From Prevotella sp. UBA5379 (lineage in GTDB: Bacteria > Bacteroidota > Bacteroidia > Bacteroidales > Bacteroidaceae), in the NCBI GenBank assembly GCA_002409785.1, contig DHOX01000050.1, forward strand, positions 43,410-65,233: a stretch of 21,824 nt of DNA. Direction: 5' to 3'. This document shows, piece after piece, positions 1-6,702 of the stretch (positions are counted from its first letter, which is position 1; each line of letters starts with the position of its first letter). The translations under genes were made by a program, and so were the position numbers. The notes under the pieces are model-generated. The model had not been told where the DNA came from and ran no database searches. It saw nothing but the letters and a program-made list of their open reading frames with translations.

Positions 1-303
1 ATATCCTGTAGCTCTTCGGATGATCATACGGAAACAATAACTGTAGCATCTTCCAGAGCCACCTATTATGATCCAGAACTTGGAAAGCAAGAACCCTGTT
101 TCTTAATCAAGAAAAAGCCAAATGACAGTTGGGATGGATCGATAATCATCGATAACTTCAGCTATGAGCCAGGATTTGAATATACATTGAAAGTCCAACC
201 GACAGGCTTTCGTACTGAATATCAGGGATATGTGTGTCTGAAAGTACTATCCAAAGTACCAAAGAAATCAGACAACCTTCCATCTAATCTGTGGGATAAG
301 TGA
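1..303 (+). CDS. DUF4377-type lipoprotein, 3' part (5' end outside window)
   Basis: Open reading frame from the first base to TGA at 301-303, giving 100 residues with the start cut off by the window edge. The visible protein begins I-S-C-S-S-S-D-D. A Cys followed by Ser/Asp residues looks like a lipidated Cys plus the Bacteroidota surface-export signature, so nearly the whole mature protein is probably present and only the signal peptide is missing. The body matches the DUF4377 pattern as I remember it: a Trp followed by an I-I-D-N-F-x-Y-E-P-G-F-E-Y-T-L-K-V stretch near the middle, then a K-V-L-S-K-V-P strand near the end. DUF4377 has no known reaction. I infer a small beta-rich lipoprotein of the outer membrane or cell surface. 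It converges on the patatin gene, with 12 bases between the two ends. Confidence 0.7.
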   Translation: MSCSSSDDHTETITVASSRATYYDPELGKQEPCFLIKKKPNDSWDGSIIIDNFSYEPGFEYTLKVQPTGFRTEYQGYVCLKVLSKVPKKSDNLPSNLWDK

Positions 304-319
304 TCCTGTCTGAGATTAG
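284..319. terminator. weak hairpin between convergent genes
   Basis: CTAATCT (284-290) can pair with AGATTAG (313-319), and inside it GGAT (293-296) with ATCC (303-306). The hairpin spans the facing stop codons of the lipoprotein and patatin genes. There is no T-run on either side, so a terminator role is only a guess from position. Confidence 0.25.
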
Positions 320-1311
320 TTATGATGCGCGTATATTCGTTTCTTGAGTTCAACAAGTTGGGCTCTTGCCCGTTCTCCTGCTTTTTCACCCCGTCGTATC
401 ATCTTCCGAATCTTCCGAAGAGAAAAACTGGTCGCGTCAAACTCCTTCAGGTCTGGGTGGATATATACATCACAGTCCTTGACATTCTGGTTATATTTGA
501 TCAGGTCAGGGCGTCGTTTCAGCCATTCCAGGAGAAGGCGAAATCCTTTCAGATGATAATTCATGGTTTTCTCTTTTACTTCTTGTTTTTCCTGTGCCAG
601 ATCTATAGCTATGACCACATCGGCCCCCATAGTCCGTACCACGTCAACAGGCAGGTTATTCAATGCACCACCGTCAATGAGTTGATAGTTTCCTATCTGC
701 ACAGGTTTGTAAATGCCCGGTATAGACATGCTGGCACGCATTGCCTGCGACAGCCGGCCGCAGGTGAGGTCCACCTCTTTCATGGTAGACAAGTCAAAGG
801 CAACGCTACAGAAGGGAATAGGGAGCTTTCGGAAATCCATCGAATCAGGCCGTTGGGTAAGACGGTCAAAGAGGGCGGTCAAACTGTCACCTTTTATTAC
901 TCCGAGATTCCGGCCATCTGATTTGTCCTTTTTCCTGCCTACAGGATAACCGAAGAAATAGGTTATACCCTTCCTCTTCCTCAGGATGTCCGTATGATAT
1001 TCTACATTCCGGTCAGCCAGAAGTGTCTTCCAGTCCCTGGAGCAGAAGAGCGTATCAAGGTCAGCGGAACGATAGCCACAGGCGTAAAGTCCTCCGACGA
1101 TGGATCCAATACTTGTTCCGGCAATATAATCAATTGGGATTCCCACCTCTTCAATGATCTTCAGCGCTCCCGCTTCAGCAGCCCCCTTGGCGCCCCCGCC
1201 CCCGAGGACCAGTCCGACCTTCAGCCTTTCCCTGCCTTCGGGATTCCCCGCGCCGGCGGGAAGAGCGAGCGCAAGGACCATCAGAATGAGAATGAATTTT
1301 CTGGTTTTCAT
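316..1311 (-). CDS. Patatin-like phospholipase (RssA type), exported
   Basis: 331 residues with a patatin fold signature. The oxyanion glycine loop GGGGAKG is at about 37-43, the nucleophile elbow G-T-S-I-G at 65-69 puts the catalytic Ser at 67, and D-G-G at 213-215 supplies the catalytic Asp. The first ~22 residues (MKTRKF followed by a Leu/Ala-rich stretch) look like a signal peptide without a lipobox Cys, so I infer a periplasmic lipid acyl hydrolase. Bacteroidota often carry much longer patatin proteins with POTRA and outer-membrane barrel parts; this one stops after the patatin domain and a basic helical tail. Substrate unknown. It is divergent from the sigma-factor gene, and a minus-strand -7 element lies 25 bases before its start. 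Confidence 0.85.
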   Translation of the reverse strand: MKTRKFILILMVLALALPAGAGNPEGRERLKVGLVLGGGGAKGAAEAGALKIIEEVGIPIDYIAGTSIGSIVGGLYACGYRSADLDTLFCSRDWKTLLADRNVEYHTDILRKRKGITYFFGYPVGRKKDKSDGRNLGVIKGDSLTALFDRLTQRPDSMDFRKLPIPFCSVAFDLSTMKEVDLTCGRLSQAMRASMSIPGIYKPVQIGNYQLIDGGALNNLPVDVVRTMGADVVIAIDLAQEKQEVKEKTMNYHLKGFRLLLEWLKRRPDLIKYNQNVKDCDVYIHPDLKEFDATSFSLRKIRKMIRRGEKAGERARAQLVELKKRIYAHHN

Positions 1312-1335
1312 CTTTCCTTATTAACTTGACAGTTG

Positions 1336-1343
1336 CAAAGGTA
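1336..1343 (-). promoter_or_regulatory. -7 element for patatin gene
   Basis: The minus strand reads TACCTTTG here, matching the Bacteroidota -7 consensus TAnnTTTG, 25 bases upstream of the patatin start codon. No clear TTTG is present at the -33 position. Confidence 0.45.
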
Positions 1344-1430
1344 CGATTTTGTCCTATTTTGTTCCTCTGATTTTGCCCTCATATTTGTTAAAGATAGTGA
1401 ATGAATTCTTCCGATCTCATTCTATTTGCC

Positions 1431-1438
1431 TATCTTTG
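1431..1438 (+). promoter_or_regulatory. -7 element for sigma-factor gene
   Basis: TATCTTTG matches TAnnTTTG and lies 29 bases before the ATG at 1468. The -33 region is weak. Its position argues against translation starting at the upstream in-frame TTG (1426), which would lie ahead of the transcription start. Confidence 0.5.
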
Positions 1439-1467
1439 TGAATGAGAATAATAAAAATCACTTTATT

Positions 1468-2034
1468 ATGAACGATCAGAAAACCATACAGAAACTCATC
1501 AATGATAATCAGGGATATGTCCATTCCCTGGCCCTCAACTATCTGAATCAAGGATTAGATCTGGAAGATCTGGTAGGAGAAGGAAATATGGGGATGATCA
1601 AGGCAGCCCAGACCTTTGATTCGAGCAAGTCCAAGCGTTTTGTAAACTATGCGTCAGGATTTATAAAGGGATCTATAGAAAAGGCATTGAAAAGTTATGG
1701 GTTAAAAGCTACGAGAAGCCTGGATGAAAAAGTGCCTAGAGGCAGTCAGAGCAGCACGATGAGGCTCCAGCATGTCCTGGAAGACAAGAATACTCCCCGA
1801 ACGGACGAGCGATTACAGGCAGATGCCGATTCAGACGATGTCAGGAAACTCCTCTCCGTACTGGATGACAGGGAGCGTATTGTCATTCGCAGCCTTTATG
1901 GAATAGGAGAGGACCGGCTCACGATGGCGCAGACAGGGGAGAAGAACGGATGGAAACGTGAGCGTGTACGCCAGATCAGGGACAAGGCCTTGAAGAAGTT
2001 AAGCAAGGCCTCTGCACTTCTTCCGATACTGTGA
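1468..2034 (+). CDS. Compact sigma-70 family RNA polymerase sigma factor
   Basis: 188 residues. Region 2 (about 8-72) is recognisable from D-L-V-G-E-G-N-M-G-M-I-K-A (34-46) and the F-D-S-S-K-S-K-R-F-x-N-Y-A run (50-62), the core-binding and -10 recognition segment of group 1/2 sigma factors. Region 4 (about 122-180) ends in a helix-turn-helix with R-E-R-V-R-Q-I-R-D-K-A-L-K-K-L (164-178). A normal region 3 is missing; only a short RSLDEKVPRG linker (83-92) remains. Region 2.3/2.4 reads G-F-I-K-G-S-I where primary sigma factors have W-W-I-R-Q-A-I, so promoter melting or preference may differ. The in-frame TTG at 1426 would add 14 residues but precedes the predicted transcript start, so I chose ATG 1468. 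No anti-sigma gene adjoins. Target genes unknown. Confidence 0.85.
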   Translation: MNDQKTIQKLINDNQGYVHSLALNYLNQGLDLEDLVGEGNMGMIKAAQTFDSSKSKRFVNYASGFIKGSIEKALKSYGLKATRSLDEKVPRGSQSSTMRLQHVLEDKNTPRTDERLQADADSDDVRKLLSVLDDRERIVIRSLYGIGEDRLTMAQTGEKNGWKRERVRQIRDKALKKLSKASALLPIL

Positions 2035-2043
2035 ATCAGGAGG

Positions 2044-2089
2044 TGTTCCCGCGATAGAGGATCATGAGAGGTGGAGAACAAAATTTTTT
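2044..2089 (+). terminator. possible weak terminator after sigma-factor gene
   Basis: TGTTCCC (2044-2050) can pair, with one bulge, with GGAGAACA (2073-2080), followed by AAAATTTTTT ending at 2089. The stem is short and the loop is over 20 bases. Confidence 0.3.
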
Positions 2090-2143
2090 ATAGAAATAAT
2101 CGAATATTCTGTCTTGTTTTTTCTCCATTAAAAAGATTTATAC

Positions 2144-2151
2144 TATCTTTG
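2144..2151 (+). promoter_or_regulatory. -7 element for pseudokinase gene
   Basis: TATCTTTG matches TAnnTTTG, 41 bases before the start codon at 2193. TTTC at 2120-2123, 20 bases upstream, is one mismatch from the -33 TTTG. Confidence 0.55.
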
Positions 2152-2192
2152 CGACTGATTTAGATAAGAACATTTTCAAAGATTAATGACTT

Positions 2193-3395
2193 ATGGATAA
2201 AGACGAAAAAGAACCTGCAGCCAGCCAAGAGGAAAATAGGAAAGTTGAGCCACATATAACCTATACGGATTACAGTGTAATCCCTTCTTCCGGTATCTAT
2301 CAATTCATAAAATGCCGTCAGGGCAGTCAATGGGTAGTCTTGAAGGGGTTGAAAGAGCCTTACCGGGATAAGATCCAGGAGCAGAATGTCTTGAAAAAGG
2401 AGTTCAGGCTAGCCCAGCACCTGGATCATCCGCATATAGAGAAATATATAGATTTCATTGATCATCCCGATTACGGGAAGTGCATTGTCCTGGAATATGT
2501 GGAGGGCAGGTCTTTAAAGGAATATATTGCAGAGCGACATACCCCGGATGAGAAAAAAGAGGTTGTCGAGCAGATTGCGGATGCCCTGAACTATATCCAT
2601 GGGAAGAATATCGTCCATCGCAACTTGAAACCTTCCAACATATTACTCACGAAAGACAATCAGGTGAAGTTGATTGACTTTCGGGTTTCCTATGCTGATA
2701 ACCTCTCTGAACCTTCCAGTTCATTAAGGTATGCAGCCCCCGAGCAACGCGACGGGACCATATCCGTGGATGGCAGGACAGACATCTATTCACTGGGAAT
2801 GATCATGAAGGATCTCGGTCTCTATGCAGAATATCCGGACGTCATTGACAGATGCTGCCGTTTTGGCCGTTCGGAGCGCTATCTGGACATTGACTCTTTC
2901 CTCAGGGATTTGAATCATGAGGGAGGAGAGGGGAACTCGAAGAAAAAGAGTGTCCTTCTGATTGTGATCATCATCATAGCCATCATTTTAGTGGCAGTCA
3001 TACTCTTTTCCAAGAATGGCTCACCCTCCAGTGAAAAGGCTTCTACACCAACCGTGGCTGTAAAGGACACGACAGATACCGTGCCGGCAAGCAAGACAGC
3101 TATCTCTGAGCCCAAGGCGGCCAAGGCACCTGCGGATACGACCAGTCAGGCAGCAGCGGGCAACCTGGATGCAGCCATTCAGGCAAAGGTGACGACAGGT
3201 CTGGATAAAATCTTCCGCGTTTATTTTGCCCAGAAGCAGAGCGGTAATCTCGACTTGAGGCAGATGCATAAGGATATTAGAAATTACTATAAGAGTTTTC
3301 TACGTACCCAGAACGTTCCAGCAGAAGAGCGTCAGGCTTTTGATGCAGCCTTCTCCAACTATGTCAAGCAGAAAACGACATTGCTCAATCAGTAA
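2193..3395 (+). CDS. Membrane-anchored Ser/Thr kinase-fold protein, predicted pseudokinase
   Basis: 400 residues in three parts: a cytoplasmic protein-kinase fold (about 25-245), a single membrane helix (about 253-273, almost all Ile/Val/Leu) and a C-terminal extracytoplasmic part with an Ala/Thr/Lys-rich linker (275-320) and a predicted helical segment to the end. Kept kinase features are the ATP-contacting Lys (V-V-L-K, K51), a candidate C-helix Glu (E70), catalytic-loop Lys146 and Asn149, DF (162-163), A-P-E (182-184) and Asp197. Lost features are the catalytic-base Asp of HRD, which is Asn (H-R-N, N144), the Gly of DFG, which is Arg (R164), and a convincing glycine-rich loop. I infer it may bind nucleotide but transfers phosphate poorly or not at all, acting as a signalling scaffold across the membrane. 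Partner unknown. It has its own promoter; the fusion gene follows after 45 bases. Confidence 0.85.
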   Translation: MDKDEKEPAASQEENRKVEPHITYTDYSVIPSSGIYQFIKCRQGSQWVVLKGLKEPYRDKIQEQNVLKKEFRLAQHLDHPHIEKYIDFIDHPDYGKCIVLEYVEGRSLKEYIAERHTPDEKKEVVEQIADALNYIHGKNIVHRNLKPSNILLTKDNQVKLIDFRVSYADNLSEPSSSLRYAAPEQRDGTISVDGRTDIYSLGMIMKDLGLYAEYPDVIDRCCRFGRSERYLDIDSFLRDLNHEGGEGNSKKKSVLLIVIIIIAIILVAVILFSKNGSPSSEKASTPTVAVKDTTDTVPASKTAISEPKAAKAPADTTSQAAAGNLDAAIQAKVTTGLDKIFRVYFAQKQSGNLDLRQMHKDIRNYYKSFLRTQNVPAEERQAFDAAFSNYVKQKTTLLNQ

Positions 3396-3440
3396 CGGCG
3401 TGATTTGGAATGAATAGTTCTGGAACCAAGCTAATTATTC

Positions 3441-5204
3441 ATGATTAAATTCTCAGATGTAACTACGACAGATCAGGCGTTCATCCAACAGTACACGTTG
3501 TGGGGGAGACGAAAAAATTGTGATCTGTCGTTTGCTAATATTATCAGCTGGCGTTTTCTTTATGATACCCAGTATGCCATCATTGATGACTATTTGATTT
3601 TTCGTTTTCATGCCGGGCGTCATCTGGCCTATATGGCACCCATTCCCAGGCCACAGGCGCAAGGGGATGGAACTTATTTTGTCCCGGAAGGGATCAGATG
3701 TCCGGTTTCGGTCATCAAGCAGATGAGAGAGGATTCCATAGCCATGGGCCACCCTTTTCTAATGGTCGGAGTAGGGAGGGATCTGGTTGAATTGCTGGAA
3801 GAGGCTTTGCCCGGAGTTTTTGTCTGCTCCCCGCAAAGAGACTTCTTTGACTATATTTATTCCCGTGACAAACTGTCAAAGTTGAGCGGTAAGAAATTAC
3901 AGAGCAAGCGCAATCATATCAACAAGTTTAAAACCCTTTATCCGGACTATGAGTATCGGCCCTTGACAAAGGATCTCATACCCCAGTGTCTGGAGCTTGA
4001 AGCCAGATGGCGGAAAAATATGTATGAGGCCGCAGAGAAGAATTCCGAAGAACTCGAACTCTCTGAGGAATTGCATTCCATGACCAGGACTTTTCTATAT
4101 TGGGACCACCTTGCCACTATAGGCGGAACGATTTTTGTAAAGGGACAGTTGGTCGCATTTACTTTTGGGTGTCCCATCAACCAAGATACATTTGATGTCT
4201 GTGTGGAAAAGGCTGATGTCAATTATGAAGGCGCTTTCTCTATTATCAACCAGGAATTTGTCAGGCATCTGCCCGATCAGTATCAGTATATCAACCGGGA
4301 AGAGGATCTTGGGGATGAAGGACTCAGGCGTTCAAAGCTTTCCTATAAACCGGATCTCCTGCTGGAAAAATATTCCGTTACGGAGAAGCAGCCGTTGGCT
4401 CAGTTTGTCGACCAGAACCGGATCAAGAAAGAGACCGAGGAGCTCTGGCGCAAGACCTTCGGTGATCCGGAAGCCTTCATCCGTCTGTATTTTGACCAGG
4501 TGTATCAAAGTGAGTACAATATTGTCAGCCAGATAGGCGGGAAAGTAGTGGGAGCACTCCAGACGCTGCCCTATCAGATGCTTTTTCAAGGCAGTATTGT
4601 AAAGACAGCTTATATCAGTGGAGTGAGCGTGGACGAAGCCTATCGCAAGCAGAACATCGGCACGAGTCTGATGCAGCAGGCACATGATGCCTTGTACTAT
4701 GAGGGTGTGATCTTTGCCACCCTGATCCCTGCAGAATCATGGCTCTACGACTGGTATGCTTCCTGCGGATATGTCCAGGACATTACTTGTACCCCTCCTC
4801 CTGACGGAATCCGGACGATGACTTTTGACGAATTCAACTCCTGGCAGAGATCCAGGAAATGTATCCTGCTTCATGATCAGGCCAACTATCATATCATCCA
4901 GGAGGATCTGCGGCGGATGGGGGATGCGCCTCTTCAGCAGCATTCCATTCCTGCTATGATACGGGTGATCAATGCCCGGAAAGCACTCGGCGTCTATGCC
5001 CGTCTGCATCCCACGGCTAAGATGAATTTCCGGATCTATAATGATCGTCATGTGAGGATGAACAACCAGTACATACAGGTCGAAAATGGTAAGGCCCAAT
5101 CCACAGACCACCCTCTGGCAGATGCCAGGGTGATGACCATTAATGAACTTGCGGCCTTTATCTTTGCGGAGGAGTCACCGGAGATGAACCTGATGCTCAA
5201 CTGA
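3441..5204 (+). CDS. DUF2156 - GNAT (Eis-like) acyltransferase fusion
   Basis: 587 residues combining two acyltransferase-type modules. Residues 1 to about 312 resemble DUF2156, the fold related to the catalytic part of phosphatidylglycerol lysyltransferases: a W-R-F/Y-L-I-F-R-F start, K-L-Q-S-K-R-N-H-I (152-160) and the ending E-D-L-G-D-E-G-L-R-R-S-K (288-299). Residues about 318-460 are a GNAT domain with the acetyl-CoA loop V-S-V-D-E-A-Y-R-K-Q-N-I-G-T-S-L (395-410) and a Y-x-x-C-G-Y ending (439-444). The remainder to 587 resembles the SCP2-like C-terminal domain of Eis-type acetyltransferases. In many Bacteroidales I recall these as two adjacent genes; here one uninterrupted frame covers both. 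Substrates unknown, and I would not assume lipid lysylation, since the membrane-spanning part of MprF is absent. Confidence 0.8.
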   Translation: MIKFSDVTTTDQAFIQQYTLWGRRKNCDLSFANIISWRFLYDTQYAIIDDYLIFRFHAGRHLAYMAPIPRPQAQGDGTYFVPEGIRCPVSVIKQMREDSIAMGHPFLMVGVGRDLVELLEEALPGVFVCSPQRDFFDYIYSRDKLSKLSGKKLQSKRNHINKFKTLYPDYEYRPLTKDLIPQCLELEARWRKNMYEAAEKNSEELELSEELHSMTRTFLYWDHLATIGGTIFVKGQLVAFTFGCPINQDTFDVCVEKADVNYEGAFSIINQEFVRHLPDQYQYINREEDLGDEGLRRSKLSYKPDLLLEKYSVTEKQPLAQFVDQNRIKKETEELWRKTFGDPEAFIRLYFDQVYQSEYNIVSQIGGKVVGALQTLPYQMLFQGSIVKTAYISGVSVDEAYRKQNIGTSLMQQAHDALYYEGVIFATLIPAESWLYDWYASCGYVQDITCTPPPDGIRTMTFDEFNSWQRSRKCILLHDQANYHIIQEDLRRMGDAPLQQHSIPAMIRVINARKALGVYARLHPTAKMNFRIYNDRHVRMNNQYIQVENGKAQSTDHPLADARVMTINELAAFIFAEESPEMNLMLN

Positions 5205-5226
5205 CAGATCAATGGAAGGGTCGTTG

Positions 5227-5246
5227 CCCGTTCTTGTCAGAACGGG
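5227..5246 (+). repeat. 8-bp perfect inverted repeat after fusion gene
   Basis: CCCGTTCT (5227-5234) and AGAACGGG (5239-5246) with a TGTC loop form a stable hairpin 23 bases after the stop codon. No T-run follows directly, and the main terminator lies 14 bases further on. It may protect the mRNA 3' end. Confidence 0.5.
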
Positions 5247-5260
5247 TCTCAGGAAAGGGA

Positions 5261-5312
5261 AAAGAAGATAGGCAAGTCATCCTGTTTGTGGATGCTGCCT
5301 ATCTTCTTTTTT
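5261..5312 (+). terminator. strong intrinsic terminator
   Basis: AAAGAAGATAGGCA (5261-5274) pairs perfectly over 14 bases with 5296-5309, an inner CATCC/GGATG pair extends the structure, and a T-run ends at 5312. It closes the fusion-gene transcript. Confidence 0.8.
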
Positions 5313-5384
5313 CGTAAATTCCCATTATAGAATTGATATAAATCAAGATTTAAGTCGTTTCCGTAAATAAAACGATGATTACTG

Positions 5385-5414
5385 ATTGTTTTTTCACTTT
5401 TCAGCCTATCTTTG
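5385..5414 (+). promoter_or_regulatory. promoter ahead of trxB leader
   Basis: ATTG (5385-5388), 18 bases, then TATCTTTG (5407-5414): close to the Bacteroidota TTTG-N19-TAnnTTTG promoter. Predicted transcript start about 5420, roughly 200 bases before trxB and only ~30 bases before the hairpin at 5451. Confidence 0.6.
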
Positions 5415-5419
5415 CATCT

Positions 5420-5487
5420 GTGTTTTTCATGGTATTAGATTATTAAGGTTAAAGATTGGTTGTCGTGAGATAACTAATCTTTTTTTT
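5420..5487 (+). ncRNA. candidate ~65-nt small RNA or terminated leader
   Basis: Inferred from the promoter at 5385-5414 and the intrinsic terminator at 5451-5487: a transcript started at about 5420 would end after ~65-70 bases. It contains a five-codon mini-ORF (5429-5446, ATG GTA TTA GAT TAT TAA) ending just before the hairpin. It could be a free small RNA or a premature stop controlling trxB. I recognise no known RNA family. Confidence 0.4.
5451..5487 (+). terminator. intrinsic terminator inside trxB leader
   Basis: Fourteen pairs (two G-U) join 5451-5464 to 5469-5482 around a GTGA tetraloop (GNRA type), and five further T follow to 5487. A textbook factor-independent terminator, placed between a promoter and the gene it would serve. 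Confidence 0.75.
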
Positions 5488-5618
5488 ATGCTTAAAACGG
5501 AAAGAATAATTTCCTTTTTAGGTTAAAATGGGTTAACGTATGCCCCGAAATCACAAAAAGTTTTTAGTTTTGTAAATGAACATGGAAGAATACTTTCAAA
5601 AAATCAAACTTATTTAAA

Positions 5619-6548
5619 ATGGAAAGAGTAAAAACTTTAATTATTGGCAGTGGTCCTGCCGGTTATACAGCAGCTATTTATGCAGGAAGATCCAATTTGT
5701 CACCTGTCTTATATTCCGGCCTGCAGCCGGGGGGACAGTTGACGACCACCACTCTTGTAGAAAATTTTCCCGGCTATCCAGATGGGGTAGACGGAAATCA
5801 ACTGATGATGGACTTGAAAGAACAGGCCTCCAGATTCGGTGCTGAGATCCGTGACGGAAGCATTGCCAAAGTAGATTTCTCCAAGCGTCCTTATCTGTTG
5901 ACAGATGATGATGGTAAAGAGATTTCAGCAGACACCGTCATTATTGCTACAGGCGCTTCTGCAAAATACCTTGGACTCCCTGATGAGAAAAAATATGCCG
6001 GACAAGGGGTCAGCGCATGCGCAACGTGTGACGGCTTTTTTTACCGGAAGAAAATCGTAGCCGTAGTAGGTGGAGGAGATACTGCCTGTGAAGAAGCAAT
6101 GTACCTCTCCTCGCTGGCTGAAAAAGTATATATTATCGTCCGCAAACCTTATCTCCGGGCAACGGACATCATGCAGGACCGTGTGAAGAAACAGTCGAAT
6201 ATAGAGATTTTGTTTGAAACAAACACACTGGGATTATATGGTGAAAAGGGCGTTGAAGGTGCACATCTGGTCTACAGAAAAGGTGAGACAGATGAACGGA
6301 AATATGACCTGCCTATCGATGGTTTCTTCCTGGGGATAGGACACAAGCCCAATGTTCAACTGTTTAAGAACTGGCTGCAACTTGATGATAAGGGCTATGT
6401 CCAGGTAAAACCTGGCACCTGTCAGACTTCATTGCCCGGCGTATTCGCAGCAGGAGATGTGGCTGATTCAGTCTATCAGCAAGGTGTCGTAGCAGCCGGA
6501 ACAGGAGCGATGGCAGCCATTGAAGCTGACCGCTTCCTGCAGTCGTGA
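5619..6548 (+). CDS. trxB: Thioredoxin reductase
   Basis: 309 residues, the usual length of the low-molecular-weight bacterial enzyme that passes electrons from NADPH through FAD to thioredoxin in the cytoplasm. Visible features are the FAD-binding G-S-G-P-A-G (10-15), the redox-active pair C-A-T-C (C134, C137) followed by D-G, the NADPH-binding G-G-G-D-T-A (151-156), an R-K-P-Y-L-R-A segment that corresponds to the NADPH 2'-phosphate contact, and a late A-A-G-D-V FAD motif. It appears monocistronic: a long leader with an internal terminator lies upstream and a terminator follows 25 bases after the stop codon. Expression could be tuned by read-through of the leader terminator or by a second promoter near 5565. 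Confidence 0.95.
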   Translation: MERVKTLIIGSGPAGYTAAIYAGRSNLSPVLYSGLQPGGQLTTTTLVENFPGYPDGVDGNQLMMDLKEQASRFGAEIRDGSIAKVDFSKRPYLLTDDDGKEISADTVIIATGASAKYLGLPDEKKYAGQGVSACATCDGFFYRKKIVAVVGGGDTACEEAMYLSSLAEKVYIIVRKPYLRATDIMQDRVKKQSNIEILFETNTLGLYGEKGVEGAHLVYRKGETDERKYDLPIDGFFLGIGHKPNVQLFKNWLQLDDKGYVQVKPGTCQTSLPGVFAAGDVADSVYQQGVVAAGTGAMAAIEADRFLQS

Positions 6549-6573
6549 AAGATTGAAACTTTTTCTTATATTT

Positions 6574-6614
6574 AAAGAGGACCGATGTCTAAAGGTTACC
6601 GGATCCTCTTTTTT
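6574..6614 (+). terminator. terminator after trxB
   Basis: AAAGAGGACCG (6574-6584) pairs with CGGATCCTCTTT (6600-6611) with one bulged base, followed by T to 6614. Confidence 0.75.
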
Positions 6615-6670
6615 GTTTCCAAAAGTTTTATTTTTTGCTGTTTTCTGTTCCAGATTTCATTAATTATTTG

Positions 6671-6678
6671 TACATTTG
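6671..6678 (+). promoter_or_regulatory. -7 element for fur-like/purA operon
   Basis: TACATTTG matches TAnnTTTG and lies 24 bases before the ATG at 6703. No clear -33 element. Confidence 0.45.
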
Positions 6679-6702
6679 TGAGTCAGAAGTGGTTAAGTCA
6701 AG

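Larger units (their letters stand above)
5205..5618. other. gene-free stretch with hairpins, terminators and promoter
   Basis: 414 bases without a convincing protein gene. It holds an 8-bp hairpin (5227-5246), a strong terminator (5261-5312), a promoter (5385-5414), a second terminator (5451-5487), a weaker hairpin with T-run (5499-5519) and a possible late -7 element TAGTTTTG (5565-5572). The last 30 bases before trxB are A/T-rich, as usual for Bacteroidota start regions that lack a Shine-Dalgarno sequence. Confidence 0.7.

Noticed and set aside
322..921. 199-residue plus-strand frame opposite the patatin gene
   Set aside because: The patatin catalytic motifs lie on the minus strand; this frame has no family features.
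1426..1467. TTG-initiated N-terminal extension of the sigma factor
   Set aside because: It would start before the -7 element TATCTTTG at 1431 and adds no family-like sequence.
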